Origin: Falsiroseomonas tokyonensis
Lineage (GTDB): Bacteria; Pseudomonadota; Alphaproteobacteria; Acetobacterales; Acetobacteraceae
DNA: 64,000 nt
NCBI RefSeq assembly: GCF_019024325.1
Contig: NZ_JAFNJS010000012.1
Span: forward strand, 55,213-119,212
Reading direction: 5' to 3'
The notes under the pieces were generated by a model that saw nothing but the letters and a program-made list of their open reading frames with translations, made no database searches and was not told the DNA's origin. The position numbers and the translations under genes are program-made. Every line of letters begins with the position of its first letter. The stretch's first letter is position 1. Shown one piece after another: positions 8,242 to 16,790 of this stretch.

Positions 8242-9455
8242 GGCAGGCAGCACCGGCGCAGACGGGCCGCGATCTCGGTCCAGTCGCCGTGGCGCAGCAC
8301 CAGCGCATGGGCGGCGGCGGCGCGCGCCTGCCATTCGGCGGGCGTCAGCGCCTCGGCCGCGTGCAGCGCCGCGGCGACCGCGGCGGCGGAATGCTCCGCG
8401 ATGGGCAGCCCGGCCTGCTCCGCCACCACCGCCGCGCGCAGGCCGGTGCCCGCCGTGACGATCAGCGGCAGGCCGAGCAGCCCGGCCTCCAGCGCCGCAA
8501 GCGGAACGCCCTCATAGCGTGAGGCCATGACGAAGTAGTCGCATTCCCGCAGCACGGCATCGCGCATGTCGCCGAAATGCGGCCCCAGGATGGTGACGCG
8601 CCCAGCGATGCCGAGCCGCGACGCCATCCGCGCCAGCTCCGCCTGCGCCGGACCGCTGCCCAGCATCGTCAGCCGCCCGGCCCCGCCGGCGCTGGCATAG
8701 GCAGCGAAGCCTTCGAGCAGCAGGTCGAGGCCCTTGTGGGCGATGGCGTAGCGGCCGCAATAGGCGAAATGCGGAAACGCCGCGGAGGGTTGCCGCACCG
8801 CCGGCGCCGCCGGCACCGCGCCGAGGCGGGAGGACCAGGCGCCGTTGCCGATGATCGCGATCCGGGCGCGCGGTGCGACCCGCCGCAGGATCGCAGCCTC
8901 CTCCTCCGACAGCGCCTGCACCACCCGCGCGCCTTCCAGCAGCCTGCGCTCGAACAGCCGCAGGTAGAGCGCGGTGCTGCGCTTCAGCGTGCGGCCGGTG
9001 GGGTCGTAGATGTGGGAGAAGCGGCCATGCACGGTGATGGCGTAGGGGATGCCGCGGCGACGCAGCGCCTGCCCGAGCCCCGGCAGCATCGGCTCCCGGC
9101 CGCCATGGATATGGCACAGGGTCCCGGGCCCGGCGCCGGCGAGCAGCGCCTCGATCGCAGCCTGCGAAAGCCGCACCGTGCGCCCGCGCAATGCCGGCCC
9201 CTCCAGCCGGACGATGCGCGTCGGGCAGGCGGGATCGAGCGCTGGCGCGACATCGCCGCGGGCCAGCAGCACCAGGCTGGCCCGGTCGCCCGCCGCGCGC
9301 TGTTCCCGCACCAGGGCGCGGGCGACGTTGTGGACGCCATTCGCCTCGCTCGGGTGGCCCAGGCCGTCGGCGACGGCCAGGTGGCGGACCTCCAGCGCAG
9401 GCCCGCCCGGCTGCGCCGGCGCGGGTCGCTGGAGCGGCGGGGCGATGGCGTTCAT
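8238..9455 (-). CDS. glycosyltransferase family 4 protein
   Basis: A 405-residue GT-B fold enzyme. The C-terminal half carries the nucleotide-sugar site: CGRYAIAHKGLDLLLEGF and the E-x7-E-like motif (SRYEGVPLAALEAGLLGLPL). The N-terminal half begins with a GHPSEANGVHNVARALV segment, the usual acceptor-side GGxxxxxxxLA region of GT4 enzymes. It should add one sugar to the lipid-linked repeat unit at the cytoplasmic face. It starts 3 bases after the stop of the Gfo/Idh–SDR gene and overlaps the polymerase gene by 4 bases. Confidence 0.8.
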   Translation of the reverse strand: MNAIAPPLQRPAPAQPGGPALEVRHLAVADGLGHPSEANGVHNVARALVREQRAAGDRASLVLLARGDVAPALDPACPTRIVRLEGPALRGRTVRLSQAAIEALLAGAGPGTLCHIHGGREPMLPGLGQALRRRGIPYAITVHGRFSHIYDPTGRTLKRSTALYLRLFERRLLEGARVVQALSEEEAAILRRVAPRARIAIIGNGAWSSRLGAVPAAPAVRQPSAAFPHFAYCGRYAIAHKGLDLLLEGFAAYASAGGAGRLTMLGSGPAQAELARMASRLGIAGRVTILGPHFGDMRDAVLRECDYFVMASRYEGVPLAALEAGLLGLPLIVTAGTGLRAAVVAEQAGLPIAEHSAAAVAAALHAAEALTPAEWQARAAAAHALVLRHGDWTEIAARLRRCCLP

Positions 9456-9458
9456 GGG

Positions 9459-11678
9459 CTACTCCGCCGCCATCGCCGCCGGCTGCGGCGGTGCCGAGGC
9501 TGGAGCGGCCGGCAGGCGGGCCCGCCGCTGCGCGCCAAAGGCCCATTCCAGGTAGAGCGCCGTCGCCGCCATGCCCTTGCCGAAATCGTAGCGCGGCGCG
9601 TAGCCGAGCAGCCGCCGCGCCTTGCCGGAATCGACCGAGGCCTTCGCCGCGTACAGGCGCAGCAGCTGGGGATCAGGCAGATGGACCAGGCCGGTCGGGC
9701 GGCTGCCATCGCCGAAATACAGCCGGCTCACCAGGTCGTAGGCCGGCTTCGGCAGGGCATCGAGCCCGGCCTGCAGCAGGCTTCGCACGGCCGGCGCGCG
9801 CACCGCGATCTGCACGATCTTCTTCGGGTTGCGTGCGACCAGCTTGATGTCGTGCAGCAGGCCGCTGTTCTCCTTCGCGATGTCTGCCGCGGGGCGATAG
9901 ACTGGGCCCGGGATGCGGAGCGCGCTGGCAAAGGCTTCGAAGAAGCGGCCCCAGGTCACCGGCTCCGGCCCAGAGATCACGAAGCGTTCGCCCACAGCCT
10001 CCGGACGCTGCGCCGCCAGGATCATGGCATCGACGACGTCGTCCACATGCACGGCGTTGCACAGGCCCTCGCCGCGGTCCGGCAGAATCACCGTGCCGTA
10101 GAGCAGCATCTCCGCCGGCGCGATGGTCCAGGGGCGGGAGAAAGGTCCATAGACGATGGTGGGCTGCACGATGGTGCCCTGCAGCCCCCGCGTCCGCACC
10201 GCATCCAGCACGGCCTGCTCCAGCTCCAGCTTCGTGCGCGTATAGACCCAGGACTTGTCACCATCCCGCGTCTCCTCGGTCAGCGGGCCGTCCGGAAAGG
10301 GCTCGTAGACCGAGAAGGTGCTGGTATAGACGAAGCGCCTGGCCTTGCTTGCCACGCAGGCGTCGATCAGGTTGCGCGTGCCCGTCAGGTTCTGCGCGGC
10401 GGAGCGGGGGTCGTAGGCGCAGTGGAAGACAAGCTCCACGCCGTCCAGCGCCTCCGTCACCGCCGCCGCATCCGCCAGGTCGACCTTGCGGATCTCCACC
10501 GGCAGCCGTGCCAGCCGGACGGCGGTGCCGATGCTGCGGACCAGGCAGCGCACCTCCGCGCCCTGTTCCAGCAGGCGTTCGGCCAGCCTGCCGCCGATGA
10601 AGCCGGTGGCGCCGGTGATCGCGACCTTCGTGCCGCGGGCCACGACCGGCTCATCCGGCTGGGGCGCGGCGGCGTCCCATGGCAGGTCCAGCGGCTCGCG
10701 CCGGGCGTAGCAGGCCTCGATCGTCTCGATCGAGCGCAGCCCCTCCACCCCGGCCACGCCAAGCTGGCGGCCACTGCCGATGCTCTTGCGGAAATCGGCC
10801 AGTTCGGCGCCGAACAGCTCGGGGAAACGCTGCTCGGGGAAGCTGCCGACACCGAAGCCATGCGCCTTGAAGGCGCGGACATTCTCGGAGCAGTACAGCA
10901 CCTCGTTGCGGTAGAGGTGGACCTCGACGAAGCCATTGGTGCCCTCGATGCGGCAGGTGTTCGGCAGTTCGCGGCTGCGGCTCAGCTCGATCAGGCCTTG
11001 GCCGCCCGCGGCAAGCTCCAGCTCGATCAGGCAATCCGCCTCCACGCCCGTCAGCGCATCGTCGCGGTAGCGCAGGATGCGCGCCGGGCCGAGCCACCAC
11101 AGGATCTCGTCCAGCGTGTGGGCGCCCGTGTCCATCAGCACGCCGCCGCCCGCAAGGCCGGGCTTGAGCAGGCCATCGGTGCTGGTCGCCCAGTTGAAGA
11201 CGAAGCCCTCCCGCGCCTCGAACCGGTGGATGGTTCCGAGCACGCCGGCCTCGAGCAGCGCCTTCATCCAGCGCGTGACATGCAGGTAGCGCCGCAGAAG
11301 CCCGACCGAGAGGATCGTACCCGCGCTGTCCGCCGCCTCCAGCATCAGGCGCGCATCGGCGGCGCTGGTCGCCAGAGGCTTTTCCATGAACACATGCTTG
11401 CCCGCGGCCACCAGCGCCTTGCCGATCGGACCGTGCAGCGTGTGCGGTGCCGCGACGATCGCCGCGTCGAAGGCGTGGGCGACATGGGTCCAGTCCGCCG
11501 TCCTGACGAGGGACTTGCCGCCGCCGGCGATGGCGGCCGTGGCGGCGAGGTTGCGCTCCGATGGATCGACGAGGACGTCCGGCCGCCAGCCGATGCGGCG
11601 CAGGGCCGGCAGCAGATGGTGCTGGACCACCGCGCCGCAGCCGATGATGGCAAGCCGGGGTGGCTTCGCGTCAGGCAT
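9459..11678 (-). CDS. fusion of Gfo/Idh/MocA oxidoreductase and extended SDR (NAD-dependent epimerase)
   Basis: A 739-residue two-domain protein. Residues 1 to about 355 are a Gfo/Idh/MocA oxidoreductase: Rossmann motif AIIGCGAVVQHH, the family's EKPLA motif (HVFMEKPLATS) and GGGVLMDTGAHTLDEILWW with its catalytic-type Asp/His. From about 365 onward is an extended SDR: TGATGFIGGRLAERL, then YTRTKLELE holding the Y-x-x-x-K pair. The two domains probably catalyse successive steps of a nucleotide-sugar pathway. I chose ATG 11678, which has AAAGGA six bases upstream; ATG 11711, overlapping the flippase stop as ATGA, is the alternative and adds 11 residues. No frameshift is involved: both domains are in one frame. 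Confidence 0.8.
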   Translation of the reverse strand: MPDAKPPRLAIIGCGAVVQHHLLPALRRIGWRPDVLVDPSERNLAATAAIAGGGKSLVRTADWTHVAHAFDAAIVAAPHTLHGPIGKALVAAGKHVFMEKPLATSAADARLMLEAADSAGTILSVGLLRRYLHVTRWMKALLEAGVLGTIHRFEAREGFVFNWATSTDGLLKPGLAGGGVLMDTGAHTLDEILWWLGPARILRYRDDALTGVEADCLIELELAAGGQGLIELSRSRELPNTCRIEGTNGFVEVHLYRNEVLYCSENVRAFKAHGFGVGSFPEQRFPELFGAELADFRKSIGSGRQLGVAGVEGLRSIETIEACYARREPLDLPWDAAAPQPDEPVVARGTKVAITGATGFIGGRLAERLLEQGAEVRCLVRSIGTAVRLARLPVEIRKVDLADAAAVTEALDGVELVFHCAYDPRSAAQNLTGTRNLIDACVASKARRFVYTSTFSVYEPFPDGPLTEETRDGDKSWVYTRTKLELEQAVLDAVRTRGLQGTIVQPTIVYGPFSRPWTIAPAEMLLYGTVILPDRGEGLCNAVHVDDVVDAMILAAQRPEAVGERFVISGPEPVTWGRFFEAFASALRIPGPVYRPAADIAKENSGLLHDIKLVARNPKKIVQIAVRAPAVRSLLQAGLDALPKPAYDLVSRLYFGDGSRPTGLVHLPDPQLLRLYAAKASVDSGKARRLLGYAPRYDFGKGMAATALYLEWAFGAQRRARLPAAPASAPPQPAAMAAE

Positions 11679-11707
11679 TGCATATCCTTTCGGGTGAATG
11701 TTGCGGT

Positions 11708-12991
11708 TCATGCCGACCCCACCGCGCGTGCGGCCGGCGCTGGGCCGATCAGGCGGGACAGCACGATCCAGGAAGCGATCAGCCGCACCAGGTTGGCGCC
11801 CAGATGCGTCAGGCAGATGCCGATCAGGCCAAACGGCCCGATCAGCGGCGGCGCGATGAGGAGGGTGGCCACCGCGCCGATGATGGCGACCTGGAAGGCC
11901 AGCTGGACGGCGCTGACGCCGTGCAGGAAGGACGCCACCACATCGGCCGCATAGCCCAGCAGCGTGGCGACGATGAGCAGGCGCAGCGCCGTCGACAGAC
12001 CGAGATAGTCCGACTGCGGGCCATAGAGCAGCCAGAGCATCGTCTCGGGTACGGCCATGACCAGGGCGGCGAAGGCCAGTACCAGCGGGGCCACGATCAC
12101 CGCATAGACCCGCGACGCCCGCCATGCCTCCGCCAGGCCCCTGGACCGCGCCTGCGACGCGGTGGGCGGGATGATGTTGCACAGGCTCAGCAGGATGGGC
12201 CCGGTCAGGTTGACGACGTTCAGCACCGCCTGGAAGGACGCGACCGCGGCCGCGCCCGAGGTGGCCGCCAGGAACCAGAGCAGGATTTGCGCGCGGCCAT
12301 GCAGGAGCAGGCCGTTGCCGAGCGCCCAGCCGCCGCCGATGGACAGGTAGTCCAGCACCGTGGCGCGCAGCCGCAAGGGGCCGCAATGCCGCAGTTTCAA
12401 TTGCAGAACCTGTCCCGCCGCGCCGAGGGCGGAGGTGGCGGCCATGCCATACAAGGCACCGCTGAGCGTGAGCATCCCGCCCGCTGACAGGCCGAGCACG
12501 AAGCCGGCCTGGCCGAGATAACTGACCGCATCGCCCAGCGTCGCGGCACGGAAGCGGAACACCGACAGAAGGCCGCGCCGGACGCCTTCCTGCAACTGCC
12601 AGGCCACAAAGCAGGCGAGCGCGGGCAGCACCAGCCCCGGCGCTCCGAGCAGGGCCACCACCAGCGCCAGCATAGCCCCCAACACCAGCGAATTGCCTGC
12701 GATCAGCACCAGGCTCGCCGTCAGCAGCCGCGGCTGGTCCGCCGGCGCTGCGGTCACCAGCCGGACCGAGAGCGGATGCAACACCTGGGTGGTGTTGACC
12801 AGCTGCAGCGTCAGCATGCCGCCGAACAGCATCGCGAAGACGCCGTATTCGGTCGCCGGCAGCCCGCGTGCCAGCAGCACGTTCAGCAGGAAGGTGCCGC
12901 CGCTGACGACGCCCTGGTCGATCAGCGACCAGGAGATCCGGGACAGGTGAAGCCTAATTGACACTGGCGCGGCCCATCGCCACGCCACCAT
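11708..12991 (-). CDS. polysaccharide flippase (Wzx-like, MOP superfamily)
   Basis: A 427-residue protein of about twelve hydrophobic helices, starting with the family-like segment ISWSLIDQGVVSGGTFLLNVLLAR and ALGLPATEYG-type loop (here GLPATEYGVFA). This matches O-antigen/teichoic-acid flippases that translocate undecaprenyl-linked repeat units. Its start lies 38 bases inside the upstream glycosyltransferase gene, implying translational coupling. With the Wzy/WaaL-like protein in the same operon it makes a Wzx/Wzy-type export route the likely assembly mode. Confidence 0.75.
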   Translation of the reverse strand: MVAWRWAAPVSIRLHLSRISWSLIDQGVVSGGTFLLNVLLARGLPATEYGVFAMLFGGMLTLQLVNTTQVLHPLSVRLVTAAPADQPRLLTASLVLIAGNSLVLGAMLALVVALLGAPGLVLPALACFVAWQLQEGVRRGLLSVFRFRAATLGDAVSYLGQAGFVLGLSAGGMLTLSGALYGMAATSALGAAGQVLQLKLRHCGPLRLRATVLDYLSIGGGWALGNGLLLHGRAQILLWFLAATSGAAAVASFQAVLNVVNLTGPILLSLCNIIPPTASQARSRGLAEAWRASRVYAVIVAPLVLAFAALVMAVPETMLWLLYGPQSDYLGLSTALRLLIVATLLGYAADVVASFLHGVSAVQLAFQVAIIGAVATLLIAPPLIGPFGLIGICLTHLGANLVRLIASWIVLSRLIGPAPAARAVGSA

Positions 12992-14246
12992 GCCGGCGCA
13001 TCACGGCGCGGTAGCCCGACAGCGCGCGCTGCGCCGCCCGGTCCCAGGTGAACTCCGCCGCGACGCGGGCCCGGGCGTGCAGGCCCATCTGCTTCAGCCG
13101 GGCCGGCTCCGCCGCCAGGCTCTCGATGGCGGCCGCGAGCGCGCGGGGGTTGCCCGGCGGCACCAGCATGCCGCAACGCTCGTCGATCTGGTGCGGGATG
13201 CCGCCGACCCGGGAGGCGAGCACCGGCACGCCATGCGACATCGCCTCGAGCACCACCAGCGGGAAGGTGTCGGCAAGCGTCGGGAAGACGAACAGGTCGG
13301 ACTGGGCGAAGATCCCAGCGACCTCGGCATCGGAAAGCCGGCCGGTGACGATGATGCGCTGGTCCGGGCGCCCCGCCCGCAGGTGGCTGTCATAGTCGAT
13401 CGTGTCGCGCCGCTCGCCGCCGATCACCAGGGTGAACGGGCATGCCAGCTGTCCGAAGGCGGCGAGCAGGTCCGGCAGGCCCTTGTTCGCCGTGTGGTTC
13501 GCCAGGAACATGCAGCGGATGCCCTGCGCGTCGGGCGGAATGCCGAACCTGGCGATGATCCCGGAATCCAGCGGCGTGGCGTCGCCCGCGGCTGGAAGAT
13601 CGACGCCGTTGTTGACGACCAGGACGCTTCCGGCGAAGCCCATGCTGCGCACGATGTCGATGTCGGCTGGCGACAGCGCGAAGATCGCCGCGGCGCCACG
13701 CACCGCGCGGGCTACCGGCTCGTAGACAAGCCGGCGCCAGGCCTCGCGCCGTGCGGCACCGAAGCCGTAGATCGTCAGGCCGTTCGCCACCTCATTGAAG
13801 CCGTGGGTCGAGATGACGTAGGGCGTGCCCCTGGCGCGGCAGGCGCGCGCGATGCGCGCGAACTCCAGCGCCGGCATCGGGTTGTGGAGATGCACGATGT
13901 CGTGGCCTTCGGCCACGCGGCGCGGAATGTCGGAGCGGTAGAACAGGGTTGAATAGCGGTTGGGCAGCCAGGACCAGGGCAGCAGCGGCGGCAGCGCGCT
14001 GTGCACCGGGACGCGGCTGGGCAGCGGGCCATTGCCGTGCGGATGGATGCCGGCGCCGTTCATCATGCTGGCCACCGTGACGTCGCAGTAGGGGGCGAGC
14101 GCCTGGCTGAGCTGCTCTGCCGCCCGCGCGCCCCCGCTGACGGAAAGGTGCGGCGGGACCACGACCGCGGCCAGCACGCGCAGCCGCGGCGCGCCGGGCG
14201 CCTCGTCGCGGGACGGTCCGTGGTCGGCGAAGTCCGGCGGGCTCAC
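12954..14246 (-). CDS. glycosyltransferase family 4 protein
   Basis: A GT-B enzyme of about 430 residues. The N-terminal acceptor loop is HLSVSGGARAAEQLSQAL (the GG-x-x-x-x-x-x-x-L region), followed by HDIVHLHNPMPALEF. The donor side holds NHTANKGLPDLLAAF and the E-x7-E motif (FPTLADTFPLVVLEAMSHGVPV). It is expected to build the repeat unit on a lipid carrier. The start is GTG 14246, which overlaps the stop of the upstream epimerase gene as GTGA; the ATG at 14291 would lie well inside that gene. The 3' end overlaps the flippase gene. Confidence 0.8.
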   Translation of the reverse strand: MSPPDFADHGPSRDEAPGAPRLRVLAAVVVPPHLSVSGGARAAEQLSQALAPYCDVTVASMMNGAGIHPHGNGPLPSRVPVHSALPPLLPWSWLPNRYSTLFYRSDIPRRVAEGHDIVHLHNPMPALEFARIARACRARGTPYVISTHGFNEVANGLTIYGFGAARREAWRRLVYEPVARAVRGAAAIFALSPADIDIVRSMGFAGSVLVVNNGVDLPAAGDATPLDSGIIARFGIPPDAQGIRCMFLANHTANKGLPDLLAAFGQLACPFTLVIGGERRDTIDYDSHLRAGRPDQRIIVTGRLSDAEVAGIFAQSDLFVFPTLADTFPLVVLEAMSHGVPVLASRVGGIPHQIDERCGMLVPPGNPRALAAAIESLAAEPARLKQMGLHARARVAAEFTWDRAAQRALSGYRAVMRRHGGVAMGRASVN

Positions 14247-15205
14247 AAGTACTTCTCGACGAGGCCGTGCGCGAAGTCCGGCGCCTGCCACAACTCCGTC
14301 AGCGTGTCGTCGATGGTCTGGCGCACGCGCCAGCCATACAGCTCCTCGATGGAACGGTTGTCGGCCGCAAGGATGGGCCGGTCCACCTGGCGGGTGCGGT
14401 CGGCGGTCTGCCTGATCTCGAAGTTGATGCCGGAGATGCGTCGCAGCTTCTCCACCACCTCCGCCACGGAATAGGTGCGGGAGGTGCCGAGGTTGACGGT
14501 GCGGGTGGCGCCGGCCTCCACCTCATTGTGCAGGGCCACGGCGCAGAACCCCGCCGCCGCATCGCGCACGCTAATGTAGTCGCGCCGCGGCGACAGGTTG
14601 CCGAGCTCGATCACGCTGCGCCCGGCCTTCAGCTGGCCGATCAACTCCGGCAGCAGGTGCGGATTGGTCTCGCCCGGTCCGATCACGTTGAACAGCCGCA
14701 CGATGACCGCCTTCAGCCGGCGCTTGGCCGCGATCGCCTTGACGTAGTGCTCCCCATGCAGCTTGCTGAATCCGTAGATGTCGCTCGGGCCGAGCTCCGA
14801 GGTGGTCTCGTGATGCGGCCGGACATCCGGCTTGTAGACGGCGCCACTGCTGGCGAAGACGAACCGGCATCCCGCGGGGCAGCTGAGCAGGAGGTTCAGC
14901 GTGCCCTGGACATTGGTCGAGACCGCGAGCGCCGGATCGGCTTCACATTCCGGGATGTAGTGCAGCGCCGCCAGATGCACGATCACGTCGGGCCGGAATG
15001 ACGCCATCATGGCCGCGACCTGCGCGCCGTCGCGGATGTCCACCTGCTCCAGACGCAGGCGGTCCCGGTCGTTCTCCGCGAACCGCCAATGCCCGTAGCG
15101 CAGCAGGTCGGCGATGCAGAGTGAGCCGTGCGGGCGGAGCAGGTCCGTGAGGTAACGGCCGACATAGCCATTGCCACCGGTGATGAGGATGCGCGTGTGC
15201 GTCAT
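14243..15205 (-). CDS. NAD-dependent epimerase/dehydratase (nucleotide-sugar SDR)
   Basis: A 320-residue extended SDR. It has the glycine motif RILITGGNGYVGRYL, the FASSGAVY serine segment and the catalytic pair in YGFSKLHGE (Y-x-x-x-K). UDP-glucose 4-epimerase-like enzymes look like this, and it probably makes a nucleotide sugar for the operon. The start ATG 15205 is the only one directly before the glycine motif; the open frame upstream to 15406 has no SDR sequence. It is the first gene of the minus-strand operon running to 6793. Confidence 0.8.
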   Translation of the reverse strand: MTHTRILITGGNGYVGRYLTDLLRPHGSLCIADLLRYGHWRFAENDRDRLRLEQVDIRDGAQVAAMMASFRPDVIVHLAALHYIPECEADPALAVSTNVQGTLNLLLSCPAGCRFVFASSGAVYKPDVRPHHETTSELGPSDIYGFSKLHGEHYVKAIAAKRRLKAVIVRLFNVIGPGETNPHLLPELIGQLKAGRSVIELGNLSPRRDYISVRDAAAGFCAVALHNEVEAGATRTVNLGTSRTYSVAEVVEKLRRISGINFEIRQTADRTRQVDRPILAADNRSIEELYGWRVRQTIDDTLTELWQAPDFAHGLVEKYL

Positions 15206-15720
15206 GGGTGATTCTGTTCCGAGCCGATGGATGTCGAAACTGGCCCGGCCTGCAGGCAGGTAGCCCTGCAGGCGCATCGCCTCGGGCCGCGGGACTGCGC
15301 CTCCGGCGCTGCCCCAGGGGCTGCCCCTGGCGGTCGCCGTGGGCGTGCCCAAACCTTCCGTCGTGCTGCTTCCGGCATTCCTCGGATCTGGCGTCACCCA
15401 CTCCACGTCCCACCTCCTCGGATCGACCGCCGGACCGCCCCCCTGACCTTCTGATGCCGTGTCGGAGGACGGTCAGTGGCCGCATTGTCGGCCCGGAACG
15501 CGCCGAGGCTTAGGGAAATTGAGTGGTAGTCCCGTCGGTCAACGCACCCCGTCCGGACTGCCCCGTCTGCGCCGCGCGGACGAAAGCCGCGGCCGGACCG
15601 CCGGCCATCATCCCGGCGGGACGTCATCCCCATAGCGGGGCACACACCTTTGCGCCCGATGGCGAACAGCCTTTCGCTGATACCGATGGAGCCAGCAGCA
15701 ATTCCACCAGGAGGTCGGCG
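15206..15720. other. long divergent intergenic region, probable promoter region
   Basis: These 515 bases lie between the divergent epimerase genes at 15205 (minus) and 15721 (plus), so promoters for the six-gene polysaccharide operon and for the GDP-mannose epimerase-like gene should lie here. I see a compact hairpin, CCAGGGG-ctg-CCCCTGG (15314–15330), whose role is unknown. Open frames across the region are overhangs of the flanking genes and show no protein family. Confidence 0.4.
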
Positions 15721-16716
15721 ATGGCAGTGAAGCGGGTTCTGGTTACGGGAGCAGGCGGGTTCATCGGACATCACCTGGTCAGCCACCTTGTGCGGTCCGG
15801 CCATTGGGTCCGCGGCGTTGATCAGAAGCAGCCGGAATACGCCGCGACGGATGCGGATGAGTTCCTGACGCTCGACCTGCGCGATCCCGCCAATTGCACG
15901 GCCGCATCGGCAGGCATCGACGAGGTCTATCACCTTGCGGCCGATATGGGCGGGATCGGCTACATCACCGCGGAACGCGCCTCCATCGCGCGCAACAACA
16001 CGCTGATGAACATCGGCATGCTCGATGCCGCCTGCGCCGCGGGGGTCAGCCGCTTCCTGTTCTCATCCTCCGCCTGCGTCTATCCGCATCACCTGCAGAC
16101 GAACGCCGACGTCGTGCCGCTGCGCGAGGACGATGCCTGGCCGGCGCAGCCCGAGGAAGGCTACGGACTGGAGAAGCTGTTCTGCGAGAAGATGTGCCAG
16201 TACTACAGTTCGGATCGCGGGCTGCCGACCCGCGTCGTGCGCTTCCACAATGTCTATGGTCCGCTCGGCACCTATGACGGCGGACGCGAGAAGGCGCCGG
16301 CGGCGATATGCCGCAAGATCGCCGGCATCGCCGACGGCGGCGAGATCGAGGTCTGGGGCGACGGTGAGCAGACGCGGTCCTTCATGTATGTCTCCGACTG
16401 CGTCGAAGGCATTCATCGGATCATGCAGTCGGACTACGCCCTGCCGCTCAACCTCGGCACCGACGAGATGGTGACGGTGAACGAGCTGGTGGATCTGGTC
16501 TCCGCCGTCGCGGGCAAGACCGTGCGGCGGCACCATGACCGGACCAAGCCGCAAGGCGTGCGCGGCCGCAACAGCGACAATACGCGGCTGCGTGACGTGT
16601 TGGGCTGGGAGCCGAAGATGACCCTCGCCGAGGGGCTGCGGCCGACCTATGCCTGGATCGAGCAGCAGGTGGCGGCGGCAAAGGCTGCGCCGGCGTCGGT
16701 CCTGATGCCAGCCTAG
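15721..16716 (+). CDS. GDP-mannose 3,5-epimerase-like SDR
   Basis: A 331-residue extended SDR with an ideal AGGAGG ribosome binding site six bases before ATG 15721. Beyond the SDR motifs (GAGGFIGHHL; YGLEKLFCE for Y-x-x-x-K) it shares several segments with the plant GDP-mannose 3,5-epimerase: ADMGGIGYI, NNTLMNIGMLDAA, SSACVYP, the catalytic-type GREKAPAA, and EGVRGRNSDN in the form GVRGRNSDNTRL. The expected reaction is GDP-D-mannose to GDP-L-galactose or GDP-L-gulose, giving an L-sugar donor for the nearby polysaccharide operon. The product of the bacterial enzyme cannot be fixed by reading. A strong hairpin terminator follows. Confidence 0.75.
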   Translation: MAVKRVLVTGAGGFIGHHLVSHLVRSGHWVRGVDQKQPEYAATDADEFLTLDLRDPANCTAASAGIDEVYHLAADMGGIGYITAERASIARNNTLMNIGMLDAACAAGVSRFLFSSSACVYPHHLQTNADVVPLREDDAWPAQPEEGYGLEKLFCEKMCQYYSSDRGLPTRVVRFHNVYGPLGTYDGGREKAPAAICRKIAGIADGGEIEVWGDGEQTRSFMYVSDCVEGIHRIMQSDYALPLNLGTDEMVTVNELVDLVSAVAGKTVRRHHDRTKPQGVRGRNSDNTRLRDVLGWEPKMTLAEGLRPTYAWIEQQVAAAKAAPASVLMPA

Positions 16717-16743
16717 TCAGGCGCGTTGCGTACCGAGGCAAGG

Positions 16744-16771
16744 CCGGGCCGGATGGGCACATCCGGCCCGG
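16744..16771. terminator. bidirectional hairpin terminator
   Basis: A perfect 12-base inverted repeat, CCGGGCCGGATG / CATCCGGCCCGG, with a four-base loop (GGCA). It lies in the 74-base gap between two convergent genes, the GDP-mannose epimerase-like gene and the beta-helix gene. No long T-run follows on either strand, so it may act as a weak or factor-assisted terminator for both. Confidence 0.7.
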
Positions 16772-16790
16772 TCCTGTTCTGGGCACGACG

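Noticed and set aside
8577..11954. 1125-codon plus-strand open frame
   Set aside because: It lies opposite the glycosyltransferase and Gfo/Idh–SDR genes, both with clear motifs; its own translation shows no family pattern.
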